A stretch of 56,357 nucleotides of DNA from Burkholderiales bacterium. GTDB lineage: Bacteria; Pseudomonadota; Gammaproteobacteria; Burkholderiales; Usitatibacteraceae. The notes beneath the pieces were generated by a model. It was given only the letters and a program-made list of their open reading frames with translations, ran no database searches and was not told the DNA's origin. Positions 25,242 through 33,048 of the stretch are shown in pieces. The stretch spans positions 1-56,357 of the forward strand of contig JAHCAK010000027.1 of NCBI GenBank assembly GCA_019634955.1. Direction: 5' to 3'. The position numbers were made by a program, and so were the translations under genes. How positions within the stretch are numbered: position 1 is the first letter of the stretch; every line of letters starts with the position of its first letter.

Positions 25242-26137
25242 CCCGGGCGCCCGGCCGACGGGGTGCGGCGGCGGCGCCGGCGCGTCTCGCGCACGAAGAG
25301 CGCCACGCCGCTCGCGACGATCACCGCCATGCCCAGGGCGGAGAGGCCGTCGGGCAGCTGCCCGAACACCGCGTAGCCGTAGGCCGTCGCCCAGATCATC
25401 TGCAGGTAGGTGAAGGGCGCGACGAGGGAAGCCGGCGCGCGCAGGTAGGCGCCGATCAGCAGGCCGTGGCCCAGCCCCGCGAGCAGCCCCAGCGCGACGA
25501 GGATGGCGCCGTCACGCAGCGTGATCCGCGCCGGCGCGTCGGCGAAGGGCAGGGCGGCCGAGAGCAGCGCCGTGCCGACCAGCGCCGAGTAGAAGAGCGT
25601 GGTGTGCGCCGAATCCCGCGGGACCCTGCGGGTGAGGAGCTGGTAGAAGGCGTTCGATATCGCCGCCAGCACGATGAGCGCCGTCGCCGGATGGAAGACC
25701 GCCGACCCGGGCCGCACGAGGATCAGGATGCCGGCGAACCCCGCGACCGCGGACACCACCTGCGCGCGCGTGGGCCGCTCGCCCAGCACCGGCATCGACA
25801 GGGCGATGGCGAACATGGGCGCGAGGAAGGCGATCGCCGAGCCCTCCGCCAGCGGCAGGTAGCGAAGGCCCCCGAAGAAGCAGGCCGTCGCCACCACGAG
25901 GCAGAGCGAGCGCGCGAGCTGCACCTGCGGATGACGCGTGCGCCAGAAGCCCGGCCCGCCCATGCGCCAGGCGATGGGCGTGGCCACGAGCATCTGCCCC
26001 GCGTACCTCGCCCACACGATGATGAAGAGCGTGTGATCGCGGATGAGGTACTTGGCGGTCGCGTCGAGCGTGCTGAAGCACAGCCCGGCGAGGAGGAACA
26101 TCGGCAGGGCCCGGCGCAGCGGGTGGTCGGAATCCAT
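25238..26137 (-). CDS. EamA/DMT-family transporter
   Basis: About 299 residues with ten hydrophobic helices in two repeats, the drug/metabolite transporter fold. Each half shows typical EamA features: PLAEGSAIAFLAPMFAIALSMPVLGERP closes the first repeat, and LVAPFTYLQMIWATAYGYAVFGQLPD the second. An Arg-rich cytoplasmic tail ends the protein. The start is placed at ATG 26137 (MDSDHPLRRALPMFL); an upstream start would add 13 residues. It probably exports an amino acid or metabolite. Confidence 0.88.
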   Translation of the reverse strand: MDSDHPLRRALPMFLLAGLCFSTLDATAKYLIRDHTLFIIVWARYAGQMLVATPIAWRMGGPGFWRTRHPQVQLARSLCLVVATACFFGGLRYLPLAEGSAIAFLAPMFAIALSMPVLGERPTRAQVVSAVAGFAGILILVRPGSAVFHPATALIVLAAISNAFYQLLTRRVPRDSAHTTLFYSALVGTALLSAALPFADAPARITLRDGAILVALGLLAGLGHGLLIGAYLRAPASLVAPFTYLQMIWATAYGYAVFGQLPDGLSALGMAVIVASGVALFVRETRRRRRRTPSAGRPG

Positions 26138-26270
26138 CGCGAAACGATACACGCCCTGCCCCTTGGCCCACGGCATCCCCGCGGCGGTTCGCGAACCGGA
26201 AGCCCGGCGCCCACATCGCGAGCGGCCGCAGGCGCATCGGGGCCGTCGGGATCGACGTGCCCGCGCGCCT

Positions 26271-27401
26271 TCAGGCGGCGAGCGGCTCGGCGCGCGGCGC
26301 GACCGGCGCCTGCGCCGCGGTCTCCCCCGCGTAGTGGCGGCCGAAGCGGTTGGCGAGGAAGTCCGCGAGCGGCGCGTCCTCCTGCCGCACGAAGCCCGCC
26401 TGCGGGAGCCTGCCTTCCCGGTGCAGGTCGACCATGGCGCACACGCCCGCCGCCGTGGTGAGCTGGATCGCGGACAGGTGCCGCCCGCCCACGCGCTTCG
26501 CGTGGATCTTGCGCAGGAACGATTCCTCGACGAGGCGCCCGCCCTTGTGGCCCGTCACCGTGACGAGGACGAGCACGAGGTCCTGCAGCGTCATCGGGAT
26601 CGCCGCCTCGAAGACCTCCTTCAGCACCTCTCGGTGCCGCCCCAGCCGCAGGTCGCGCACGAGGATCTTCACGATGTCGCGGTGGCCGGGGTAGCGCACC
26701 GTCTTGTAGTCGAGGTTCTCGACGCGCCCCGCGAGCGTCTCGCAGAGCGTCCCCAGCCCGCCGGAGGTGTTGAAGGCCTCGTAGGCCACGCCGTCCAGCG
26801 AGAAGGCCTCCAGCCCCTCCAGCGCCGGCACCTCGCGAAGCGCCCCGTCGACGATCGCCTCGCAGGGGTTCAGGTACTCGTTGATGAGGCCCTCGGTGCT
26901 CCAGGTGAGGTTGTACTTGAGCGCGTTGCTGGGGAAGAGCGGCAGAGCGCCCACGCGCAGGCGCACGTCGCGCAGGCTCTCGAAGCCGCGCGTGGCCTCG
27001 TGCGCCGCGATCGAGATGAAGCCCGGCGCGAGGCCGCACTGCGGCACGAAGGCGGTGTGCGCGCCCTCGGCGAGGCGCTTCACGACGCGCGTGGACTCGA
27101 CGTCCTCGGTGAGGTCGAAGTAGTGCACGCCGGCCTCCCGCGCCGCGCGGGCGACGAGCGGGGTGAGGTGGTACGGGCACGCGGAGACGACCGCGTCCTG
27201 CCCCGCCAGCACCGGCACCAGTTCCTCCGGCCGCGCGAGCGAGCACGCGTGGGTGCGAAGCCCCTCGCGCGCGAAGGCCCGCAGGCGCTCGCCGTCCTGC
27301 TCGACGACCGTGACCTCGTAGTCGCCCGTTGCCGAGAGCAGCGCCACGATCGCTTCCCCGATCTTCCCCGCCCCCGCCAGCACCACCCTCGCCTTGCCCA
27401 T
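26271..27401 (-). CDS. saccharopine dehydrogenase-like NAD(P) oxidoreductase
   Basis: About 376 residues. A Rossmann domain starts VVLAGAGKIGEAIV, followed by SACPYHLTPLVARAAREAGVHYFDLTED and CGLAPGFISIAAHEA, matching the saccharopine dehydrogenase / lysine 6-dehydrogenase / carboxynorspermidine dehydrogenase group. ATG 27401 has an AGGGGA Shine-Dalgarno. Three further in-frame ATGs upstream (27425, 27440, 27455) arise from a tandem 15-bp repeat and lack ribosome sites. The divergent Lrp regulator suggests control by an amino acid and a role in lysine or related amino acid catabolism; the substrate is an inference. Confidence 0.85.
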   Translation of the reverse strand: MGKARVVLAGAGKIGEAIVALLSATGDYEVTVVEQDGERLRAFAREGLRTHACSLARPEELVPVLAGQDAVVSACPYHLTPLVARAAREAGVHYFDLTEDVESTRVVKRLAEGAHTAFVPQCGLAPGFISIAAHEATRGFESLRDVRLRVGALPLFPSNALKYNLTWSTEGLINEYLNPCEAIVDGALREVPALEGLEAFSLDGVAYEAFNTSGGLGTLCETLAGRVENLDYKTVRYPGHRDIVKILVRDLRLGRHREVLKEVFEAAIPMTLQDLVLVLVTVTGHKGGRLVEESFLRKIHAKRVGGRHLSAIQLTTAAGVCAMVDLHREGRLPQAGFVRQEDAPLADFLANRFGRHYAGETAAQAPVAPRAEPLAA

Positions 27402-27411
27402 GGCCTTCCCC

Positions 27412-27456
27412 TTCGATGGATTCATGTTCGATGGATTCATGTTCGATGGATTCATG
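27412..27456. repeat. three exact 15-bp tandem repeats TTCGATGGATTCATG
   Basis: The unit occurs three times head to tail between the saccharopine dehydrogenase-like gene and the Lrp gene. Each unit contains the near-palindrome ATGGATTCAT and, on the minus strand, an in-frame ATG that would give MNPSN repeats. The 15-bp period (1.5 helix turns) and position suit a multi-site operator for the adjacent Lrp protein. Confidence 0.7.
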
Positions 27457-27494
27457 GGGGCGGACTGTAGCAGCGGAGGCTGTCGGATTGAAGC

Positions 27495-27524
27495 CACGAT
27501 ATCGACGGTTTGAATGCCATCGTG
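27495..27524. promoter_or_regulatory. inverted repeat CACGAT-N18-ATCGTG upstream of the Lrp gene
   Basis: CACGAT at 27495-27500 pairs with ATCGTG at 27519-27524. Inside it is the palindrome CGATATCG. It may be part of the control region for the divergent pair. Confidence 0.35.
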
Positions 27525-27542
27525 ATACATTTCGACGACGCC

Positions 27543-27989
27543 ATGAGACAGACCGTCAAGCTCGACGAAGCCGACCGCCGCCTCCTCGCCCTGCTGCGCG
27601 AGGACGCGCGCCTGTCCACGGCCGAACTCGCGCGGCGCCTGGGGGTGGCGCGCACCACGGTGGTCGAGCGCATCAAGCGCCTGGAGCGCAATGGCATCGT
27701 CGCCGGCTACACGGTGCGCCTCGCCTCGAAGATCCAGGGCCGGATGCTGCGGGTGCACGTGCTCCTGAGCGTGGACCCGAAGAAGGGCGAGGCGGTGGTC
27801 GCGGCCCTCCGCGACATCCCGCAGGTGCGCGGCGTGTGGGCCATCAGCGGCGCCTTCGACAGCCTCGTCTTCGTCGAGGGCGACTCGACCGAGGAGATCG
27901 ACCGCGTGCTCGACGCCATCGGCAACCTCCCCGGCGTGGGCAAGACGCAGAGCTCGCTCGTGCTCTCGGTGAAGTTCGACCGGCAGTAG
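27543..27989 (+). CDS. Lrp/AsnC family transcriptional regulator
   Basis: 148 residues. The N-terminal winged helix (KLDEADRRLLALLREDARLSTAELARRLGVARTTVVERIKRLERNGIVAGY) and the C-terminal RAM ligand-binding domain (VHVLLSVDPKKGEAVVAALRDIPQVRGVWAISGAFDSLVFVEG) are complete. Lrp proteins sense amino acids and often act on the gene transcribed divergently. ATG 27543 is preferred because homology begins there; TTG 27510 would add 11 residues. Confidence 0.9.
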   Translation: MRQTVKLDEADRRLLALLREDARLSTAELARRLGVARTTVVERIKRLERNGIVAGYTVRLASKIQGRMLRVHVLLSVDPKKGEAVVAALRDIPQVRGVWAISGAFDSLVFVEGDSTEEIDRVLDAIGNLPGVGKTQSSLVLSVKFDRQ

Positions 27990-27991
27990 CG

Positions 27992-28639
27992 CTACCAGCG
28001 CAGCAGCCGCGGGCCCGCGATCGCGCCGGCCGCCGCCGGGATCGCCATCCCCAGCAGGTACCAGGTGCCGAGGAAGGGCGGCGCCATCTCGGGGCAGTGC
28101 AGGCAGTAGGCCGTGGCCCCCACCGCGCCCGCGAGGAGGCCCGAGAACGCGCCCGCCGCGGCCGGCCGCGTGGGCGCGAGCCCGCGCATCGCCCAGAAGG
28201 CGGCGAGGAACGCGGGGACCGAAAGCGCAGCGATGTTGAACGGGCAGGAGGCCCAGGTGTCGCCCAGCAGGAGGGCCATGCGCTGTTCGCCGGGGACCGA
28301 CGCGAGCGAGGCGGCCGCGAGCGCCCAGATGGCGCCCACGGGCACGAGGAGCGCCTCGGCGGCATGGCCGGTGCGCACGCCCGGGCGGGCGAGGCGCGCG
28401 GCCGCCACGAGCGCCGTGACGAGAAGCGCAGCCGGGAGCGCGAGCTTCACCCAGAACATCGGTTCGCGCGCTGCCTCGGCGAGATCCGGCCGGATGCCCA
28501 GCCACGCGAGCATGAGGACGAACGCGCCCGCGCCGCCGGCGACGAGCACGACCGCCAGGCGCCGGCGCACCGCCCCCGGCGCCACGGGTTCGGCGTTCGT
28601 CGCGAGCATCGAGATGAGCTTGTCGGTCTGCATGGTCAT
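27992..28639 (-). CDS. nrsF: NrsF family (DUF1109) anti-sigma membrane protein
   Basis: 215 residues with six hydrophobic segments. [24 protein letters not shown] at the N-terminus and the FYCLHCPE-like [11 protein letters not shown] near the end match NrsF (DUF1109), the anti-sigma partner of SigF-type ECF factors. Cysteines occur in WASCPFN and CLHC, as in family members where they sense metals or oxidants. The ATG overlaps the sigma-factor stop (ATGA), so the two are translated together. Membrane-bound; it should hold the sigma factor inactive without stress. Confidence 0.88.
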   Translation of the reverse strand: MTMQTDKLISMLATNAEPVAPGAVRRRLAVVLVAGGAGAFVLMLAWLGIRPDLAEAAREPMFWVKLALPAALLVTALVAAARLARPGVRTGHAAEALLVPVGAIWALAAASLASVPGEQRMALLLGDTWASCPFNIAALSVPAFLAAFWAMRGLAPTRPAAAGAFSGLLAGAVGATAYCLHCPEMAPPFLGTWYLLGMAIPAAAGAIAGPRLLRW

Positions 28640-29175
28640 TTCCGGATGAGCGCGGCCAGCGCCTTGAGGCCGCGGTGCACGCCCACTTTCACGGCGGATT
28701 CCGACATGCCGGTGCGCTTCGCGGCCTCCGCGACCGAGAGGCCTTCGAGCTTCATGAGCACGATGGGCAGGCGGTGGCGGTCCGGCAGCCGGTCGAGGAG
28801 CACCGCCAGGTCGCGCCTCGCCTCGCGCGCCTCCTCGTCGGAGGAGGCGAGGAAGTCGGCGTCGTCCTCCAGCGGCTCCTGCACGGCCTCGCGGATCGAC
28901 CGCCGGCGCAGGAAGTCGATCATCTTGTAGCGCGCGATCGCGTGCGCCCACGCCGTCACGGGCTGCCCCGCGTCGTAGGTGTGGCGCTGGTTGTGCACGG
29001 CGATGAGCGTTTCCTGCACGAGGTCCTCCACTTCGTCGGGCACGCGCGCGAGCCGCCCGCGCAGGAAGGCGCGCAGGATCGCGCCCAACTCCCGCAGGAA
29101 GGCCTCGTAGGCCGCGCCCTCGCCGGCGAGCCCGCGCAGGAGGAGCGACTTCAGCTGGTCTTCCCGTTCGCGCAA
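28636..29175 (-). CDS. ECF sigma factor, SigF-like
   Basis: 179 residues, TTG start with GGAG upstream. Region 2 is visible as [43 protein letters not shown], and region 4 as [44 protein letters not shown]. It is followed by its nrsF anti-sigma gene. Its own upstream DNA carries GTAACC-N16-CGAA in the correct orientation, so autoregulation is likely. The same promoter drives the divergent bufferin operon. Confidence 0.93.
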   Translation of the reverse strand: MREREDQLKSLLLRGLAGEGAAYEAFLRELGAILRAFLRGRLARVPDEVEDLVQETLIAVHNQRHTYDAGQPVTAWAHAIARYKMIDFLRRRSIREAVQEPLEDDADFLASSDEEAREARRDLAVLLDRLPDRHRLPIVLMKLEGLSVAEAAKRTGMSESAVKVGVHRGLKALAALIRK

Positions 29176-29195
29176 GCGGCTCCGGCTCCGTGGAA

Positions 29196-29221
29196 TTCGC
29201 GCCGCGTCCCCCGCCGGTTAC
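29196..29221 (-). promoter_or_regulatory. SigF-type ECF promoter for sigma-nrsF
   Basis: Read leftward: GTAACC (29221-29216), 16 bases, CGAA (29199-29196). This is an exact match to the motif known for SigF-dependent promoters in Caulobacter. The expected start point leaves a leader of about 15 bases before the TTG codon. Confidence 0.8.
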
Positions 29222-29267
29222 AGCCGGCGCGGGATTTCCGCGGGCACGCCGAATTCTGCCCCACCGC

Positions 29268-29293
29268 GTAACCGCGCGCCACGAAGCCGCGAA
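29268..29293 (+). promoter_or_regulatory. SigF-type ECF promoter for the bufferin operon
   Basis: GTAACC (29268-29273), 16 bases, CGAA (29290-29293): the same motif and spacing as the divergent copy on the minus strand. It lies 73 bases before the bufA ATG. Confidence 0.82.
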
Positions 29294-29366
29294 CTTCCCT
29301 GCGGACCGCGCACCGGAGAATCGCCGAAGCGGTGCCCCAACCCACCCACGACACAAGGAGCCACCG

Positions 29367-29651
29367 ATGAAATCCCGCAACCTCGCCGTCACCGCCATCG
29401 CCCTCGCCGCCCTCGCCTCCGGCGCCGCCCTCGCCCAGGACAAGAAGGACATGAAGGAAGGCGCGATGGAGAAGTGCTACGGCGTCTCGCTCGCCGGCAA
29501 GAACGACTGCGCCGCCGGCCCCGGCACGAGCTGCGCCGGCACCTCCAAGAAGGACTACCAGGGCAACGCCTGGAAGCACGTGCCGAAGGGCACCTGCACG
29601 AGCATCAAGACGCCGAAGGGCATGGGCTCGCTCGGCCCGACCAAGGCCTGA
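29367..29651 (+). CDS. bufA: bufferin BufA1 (DUF2282) precursor, copper-binding peptide
   Basis: 94 residues. A signal peptide ([19 protein letters not shown]) precedes a Cys-containing core: [27 protein letters not shown] followed by KGTCTS, giving four conserved cysteines. This is the DUF2282/bufferin pattern. Bufferins are ribosomal peptides exported to the periplasm that sequester copper after two Cys are converted to thiooxazoles by BufB/BufC. The ATG has AAGGAG in front. First gene of bufA-bufB-bufC-doxX, under a SigF-type promoter. Confidence 0.92.
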   Translation: MKSRNLAVTAIALAALASGAALAQDKKDMKEGAMEKCYGVSLAGKNDCAAGPGTSCAGTSKKDYQGNAWKHVPKGTCTSIKTPKGMGSLGPTKA

Positions 29652-29661
29652 CGGTCGCGCC

Positions 29662-30501
29662 GTGGCCGCCACGCTCACCGCGGGCCTGGGTCTCAAGCCC
29701 GCCCACTACGCCGAGGCCCGCGACTGCGCGGCGCACGGCCTGTGGCTCGAGGTGCACCCCGAGAACTACCTCGTGGCGGGCGGGCCGCGGCTCGCGTGGC
29801 TGGAAGCGATCCGCGAGCGCCACCCCGTGAGCCTGCACGGGGTGGCGCTCTCGCTCGCCGCCGACGCCGCGCCGGACGCCGCGCACCTGCGGCGCCTTCG
29901 CGCGCTGGCGGACCGCATCGAGCCCGCGCTCGTCTCCGAGCACCTCGCGTGGTCGGCGTGGCGGGGCGCCTACCGCCCCGACCTGCTGCCCTTCCCGCGC
30001 ACGGGCGAGGCGCTCGGCCGCGTGTGCGCCAACGTCTCGGCGGCGCAGGACGCGCTGGGCCGGCGCCTGGCGATCGAGAACCCCTCGCACTACCTCGCCC
30101 TCGACGGCCACGAGTGGGGCGAGATCGACTTCCTCGCCGAGCTTTCGCGGCGCACCGGCTGCGGGTTGCTCCTCGACGTGAACAACGTCTTCGTCTCGGC
30201 CGCGAACCTAGGCTTCGACGCGGCCGGCTACGTGGACACGTTCCCCGCGGACGCGGTGCTGGAGGTCCACCTGGCCGGCCACTCGCGCGACCCGGCCTTG
30301 GGCGAGCGGCTGCTGGTCGATTCGCACGATGCGCCCGTGAGCGAGCCCGTGTGGGCGCTCTACGAACGGCTGGTGGCGAGGATCGGGCCGCGCCCCACGC
30401 TCATCGAGCGCGACGACCGCCTGCCCGCGTTCGACGAGCTTCTCGCCGAGCGCTCCCGGGCGCACGCGCTGCTGGATGCGCCCCTCGCGAGGGCCGCGTG
30501 A
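29662..30501 (+). CDS. bufB: BufB, DUF692 multinuclear iron peptide-modifying oxygenase
   Basis: 279 residues, GTG start ten bases after bufA. The DUF692/MbnB-like TIM barrel is shown by GLWLEVHPENY, SLHGVALSL, SEHLAW, IENPSHYLAL, LLLDVNNVFVSAANLG, EVHLAGHS, LVDSHDAPV and LIERDD, which supply the His/Asp/Glu ligands for two or three irons. With BufC it converts cysteines of the bufferin precursor to heterocycles. The stop overlaps the bufC start. Confidence 0.92.
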   Translation: MAATLTAGLGLKPAHYAEARDCAAHGLWLEVHPENYLVAGGPRLAWLEAIRERHPVSLHGVALSLAADAAPDAAHLRRLRALADRIEPALVSEHLAWSAWRGAYRPDLLPFPRTGEALGRVCANVSAAQDALGRRLAIENPSHYLALDGHEWGEIDFLAELSRRTGCGLLLDVNNVFVSAANLGFDAAGYVDTFPADAVLEVHLAGHSRDPALGERLLVDSHDAPVSEPVWALYERLVARIGPRPTLIERDDRLPAFDELLAERSRAHALLDAPLARAA

Positions 30502-31277
30502 TGCGCGCCGGCTGCGTCCCCCTTGCGCAGTTCCAGGACGCGTTCTCCCGCGCGCTCCTCGCGGAGCCCGCCGAGGCCGACGAATGCGTGGCGGCGCTCG
30601 CCGCGCAACCCGCCTTCGCCGTCTACCGCAACACGGTGATGAAGGGCTGCGTGGACGCGCTCGAGGCCAACTTCCCGGCCGTGGCGCGGCTCGTGGGCGA
30701 GGAATGGTTCCGGGCGGCGGCGGCCGTGTACGCGCGCGCGGAGCTGCCGGCGGAGCCGTCGCTCCTCGCCTACGGCGGCTCGTTCCCGGCGTTCCTCGCC
30801 CGCTTCGAGCCGGCCGCGGCGCTGCCGTACCTCCCGGAGGTGGCGCGGCTCGACCGCCTGTGGACCGAGTCGCACGCCGCCGCCGACGGCCCCGTCCTCG
30901 ACCGCTCCGCCTTCGCGCGCCTCGCGCCCGAGTCGCTGGGGGACGCCGTGCTCGAGTCCCATCCGGCCGCGCGCTGGGCGTGGTTCGACGCCACACCCGC
31001 CTTCACGATCTGGTCGCGCAACCGGGACGAGGCCGCGGCCGAAGGCGAAATCGACTGGCGCGGCGAGGGCGCCCTCCTCACGCGGCCCGTGGGCGCCGTG
31101 CGCTGGCTGGCGGTCGACGCCGCCGCGTGCCGCTTCCTCGACGCGTGCGCACTGGGCGCGCCGCTGTCGCTGGCGCTCGAGTCCGCGCTCGAGGCCGACG
31201 CGAACGCGAACCTCGTGCGCCTCGTGAACGCGCTGCTCGACGCCGGCGCGCTTGCGCGCATCCGCCTGCCCGACTGA
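30501..31277 (+). CDS. bufC: BufC (DUF2063) bufferin-modification partner
   Basis: 258 residues. The N-terminal domain FQDAFSRALL to FAVYRNTVMKGCVDALEANFPAVARLVGEEWF and AYGGSFPAFL match the putative DNA-binding-named DUF2063, now understood as a precursor-recruiting partner of DUF692 enzymes. The C-terminal half is less conserved. ATG overlaps the bufB stop by one base. Confidence 0.88.
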   Translation: MRAGCVPLAQFQDAFSRALLAEPAEADECVAALAAQPAFAVYRNTVMKGCVDALEANFPAVARLVGEEWFRAAAAVYARAELPAEPSLLAYGGSFPAFLARFEPAAALPYLPEVARLDRLWTESHAAADGPVLDRSAFARLAPESLGDAVLESHPAARWAWFDATPAFTIWSRNRDEAAAEGEIDWRGEGALLTRPVGAVRWLAVDAAACRFLDACALGAPLSLALESALEADANANLVRLVNALLDAGALARIRLPD

Positions 31278-31298
31278 ACCCCTTCCCCGGAGAACGCC

Positions 31299-31772
31299 AT
31301 GCAAGAGCTTGCCGCGACACTTCCCGCCGCCGCCACCGGCGCCCGCGCCGCCTGGAACCGCGTGGCCGACGCGCTCGATGCGCTCGTGGGCCACGCCCTC
31401 CTCGCGCTTTGCTCGCGCCTGGCGCTTGCCGCGGTGTTCTTCCTCTCCGGGCGCACCAAGGTCGACGGGCTGCTCACCGTGAACGAGGGCGCCTACGCGC
31501 TCTTCCGCGAGGAGTACAAGGTGCCGCTGCTGCCGCCGGAGATCGCCGCGCACCTGGCGACCTACGCGGAGCACCTCCTTCCGCTCCTCCTCGTGCTGGG
31601 ACTCTTCACGCGGCTTTCGGCGCTGGGGCTGCTCGGCATGACGGCCGTGATCCAGGTCTTCGTCTACCCCGACGCGTGGCCCACGCACCTCACCTGGGCC
31701 ACGGCGGCGCTCTATCTCGCCGGGCGAGGGGGCGGGCCGCTCGCGCTCGACCGGATCGCCGGCATCCGCTGA
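31299..31772 (+). CDS. DoxX family membrane protein (bufferin operon)
   Basis: 157 residues with four hydrophobic helices. LALAAVFFLSGRTKVDG and HLATYAEHLLPLLLVLGLFTRLSALGLLGMTAVIQVFVYPDAW are typical of DoxX/DoxD. DoxX genes commonly close bufferin operons, where they may feed electrons or aid export; the role is unproven. It lies 21 bases after bufC with a GGAG. Confidence 0.9.
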   Translation: MQELAATLPAAATGARAAWNRVADALDALVGHALLALCSRLALAAVFFLSGRTKVDGLLTVNEGAYALFREEYKVPLLPPEIAAHLATYAEHLLPLLLVLGLFTRLSALGLLGMTAVIQVFVYPDAWPTHLTWATAALYLAGRGGGPLALDRIAGIR

Positions 31773-31955
31773 GGCGGCCGGCCGGTCACGCGGGCCGCTG
31801 CGCCCTGCGCCACGCCGCCGGGGGCTATCCCGTCGCGCGTTTGAACGCCCGCGCGAAGGGGCGATGACCGCCCTGCGGGCGAGCGGCCTGCCCGCGGCAT
31901 TCCTCGCCCTCGCGCCGGCCGCCTGCACCTGCCCGGCCGAGTTGGCCCGCGCCGG

Positions 31956-31961
31956 TACAAT
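31956..31961 (+). promoter_or_regulatory. possible -10 box upstream of the MBL-fold gene
   Basis: TACAAT lies 20 bases before the GTG start, in the 209-base spacer after doxX. No clear -35 is seen; the rest of the spacer shows nothing I can support. Confidence 0.25.
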
Positions 31962-31981
31962 GCCGCGCGAGGAGGATTGCC

Positions 31982-33010
31982 GTGAACGCCTTCACCGCGT
32001 GGAGCCGGATTGCGATCGCCGCCCTGTCATCGTCGATGGCGGTGGCGGCCTTCGCTTCGACGCCGGAGCCCGCGCCGCCTGAGCCGCGCAGGCTCGCGGA
32101 GGGCGCCTGGTGGCTTCCGGGCAGCCACCTCCCCGGCCGGCAGCCCGACGGAAACACCGTGGTGTTCGAAGGGCCCGAGGGCCTCGTGGTGCTCGACACC
32201 GGGCGGCACCCGGCGCACCGGCAGGCGATCCTCGACCTTGCGCGCCGGCTCGGCAAGCCGGTCGCCGCCATCGTGAACAGCCACTGGCACCTGGACCACG
32301 TGAGCGGCAACCCCGCGCTCAAGGCCGCACACCCGGGCGCCAGGGTCCACGCGAGCGGCGCGATCGACGGGGCCATCGCGGGCTTCCTCGAGAAGAGCGC
32401 CGCGTCGATGCGCGAGATGCTCGCGAAGCCGGGGCTGCCCGCGGGCGTCGCGTCGGACATGCGCGGCGACCTCGCCACGATCGCCAACGCGCGCGCGTTG
32501 AGGCCGGACGCCGTGGTCGCCGCCAGCGGCGCGGCAATGCTCGCGGGCCGCGAGCTGCACCTCAACCTCGCGCGCGACGCCGCCACCGGGGGCGACGTGT
32601 GGCTCTACGACCCCGCCACCCGAATCGCGGCCGTTGGCGATCTCGTCACGCTGCCCGCGCCGTTCCTCGACACCGCCTGCGTCGAGGGCTGGAAAGCGGC
32701 GCTCGCGCAGGTGTGGGCGACCCCGTTCGAGACGCTCGTTCCGGGGCACGGCCATCCCATGGATCGCGCCGGTCTTGCGCGCTACCGCAATGCATTCGAG
32801 GGCTTCACCGCGTGCGCATCGTCGTCGCGGAACACCGGCGATTGCGCTCGCGAGTGGTCGCGGGCGGTGGCACCGCTCCTCGCGGCAGCCGGGCAGGACC
32901 CGAAGCGCGCGGAAGCCATGGCCGAGTACTACGCGAAGGAAGTGCTCCGGCCCAACCCCCCGGGAAGCCGCTTCTGCCGCGCGGCAGGAACCGCGACCAG
33001 GCCGCGCTGA
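31982..33010 (+). CDS. secreted MBL-fold hydrolase
   Basis: 342 residues, GTG start with GAGGAGG. A signal peptide (IAIAALSSSMAVAAFAS) leads to a metallo-beta-lactamase fold. NSHWHLDHVSGNP (about 99-111) is the HxHxDH zinc motif and VPGHGHPMD holds a later histidine. Between them is an atypical insert of about 60 residues, and the C-terminal 75 residues contain three Cys. It resembles the periplasmic SoxH/quinoprotein-relay-associated MBL group more than true beta-lactamases. The substrate is unknown. Confidence 0.8.
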   Translation: MNAFTAWSRIAIAALSSSMAVAAFASTPEPAPPEPRRLAEGAWWLPGSHLPGRQPDGNTVVFEGPEGLVVLDTGRHPAHRQAILDLARRLGKPVAAIVNSHWHLDHVSGNPALKAAHPGARVHASGAIDGAIAGFLEKSAASMREMLAKPGLPAGVASDMRGDLATIANARALRPDAVVAASGAAMLAGRELHLNLARDAATGGDVWLYDPATRIAAVGDLVTLPAPFLDTACVEGWKAALAQVWATPFETLVPGHGHPMDRAGLARYRNAFEGFTACASSSRNTGDCAREWSRAVAPLLAAAGQDPKRAEAMAEYYAKEVLRPNPPGSRFCRAAGTATRPR

Positions 33011-33048
33011 CGGGTAAGATGCCCGGCAGGCCACCCCCGGGAGGACGC

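Noticed and set aside
27412-27456. CRISPR-like array
   Set aside because: Three 15-bp units with no spacers; a simple tandem repeat.
31864-32082. Possible 72-codon gene between doxX and the MBL-fold gene
   Set aside because: It overlaps the signal peptide of the MBL protein in another frame and shows no family motif.
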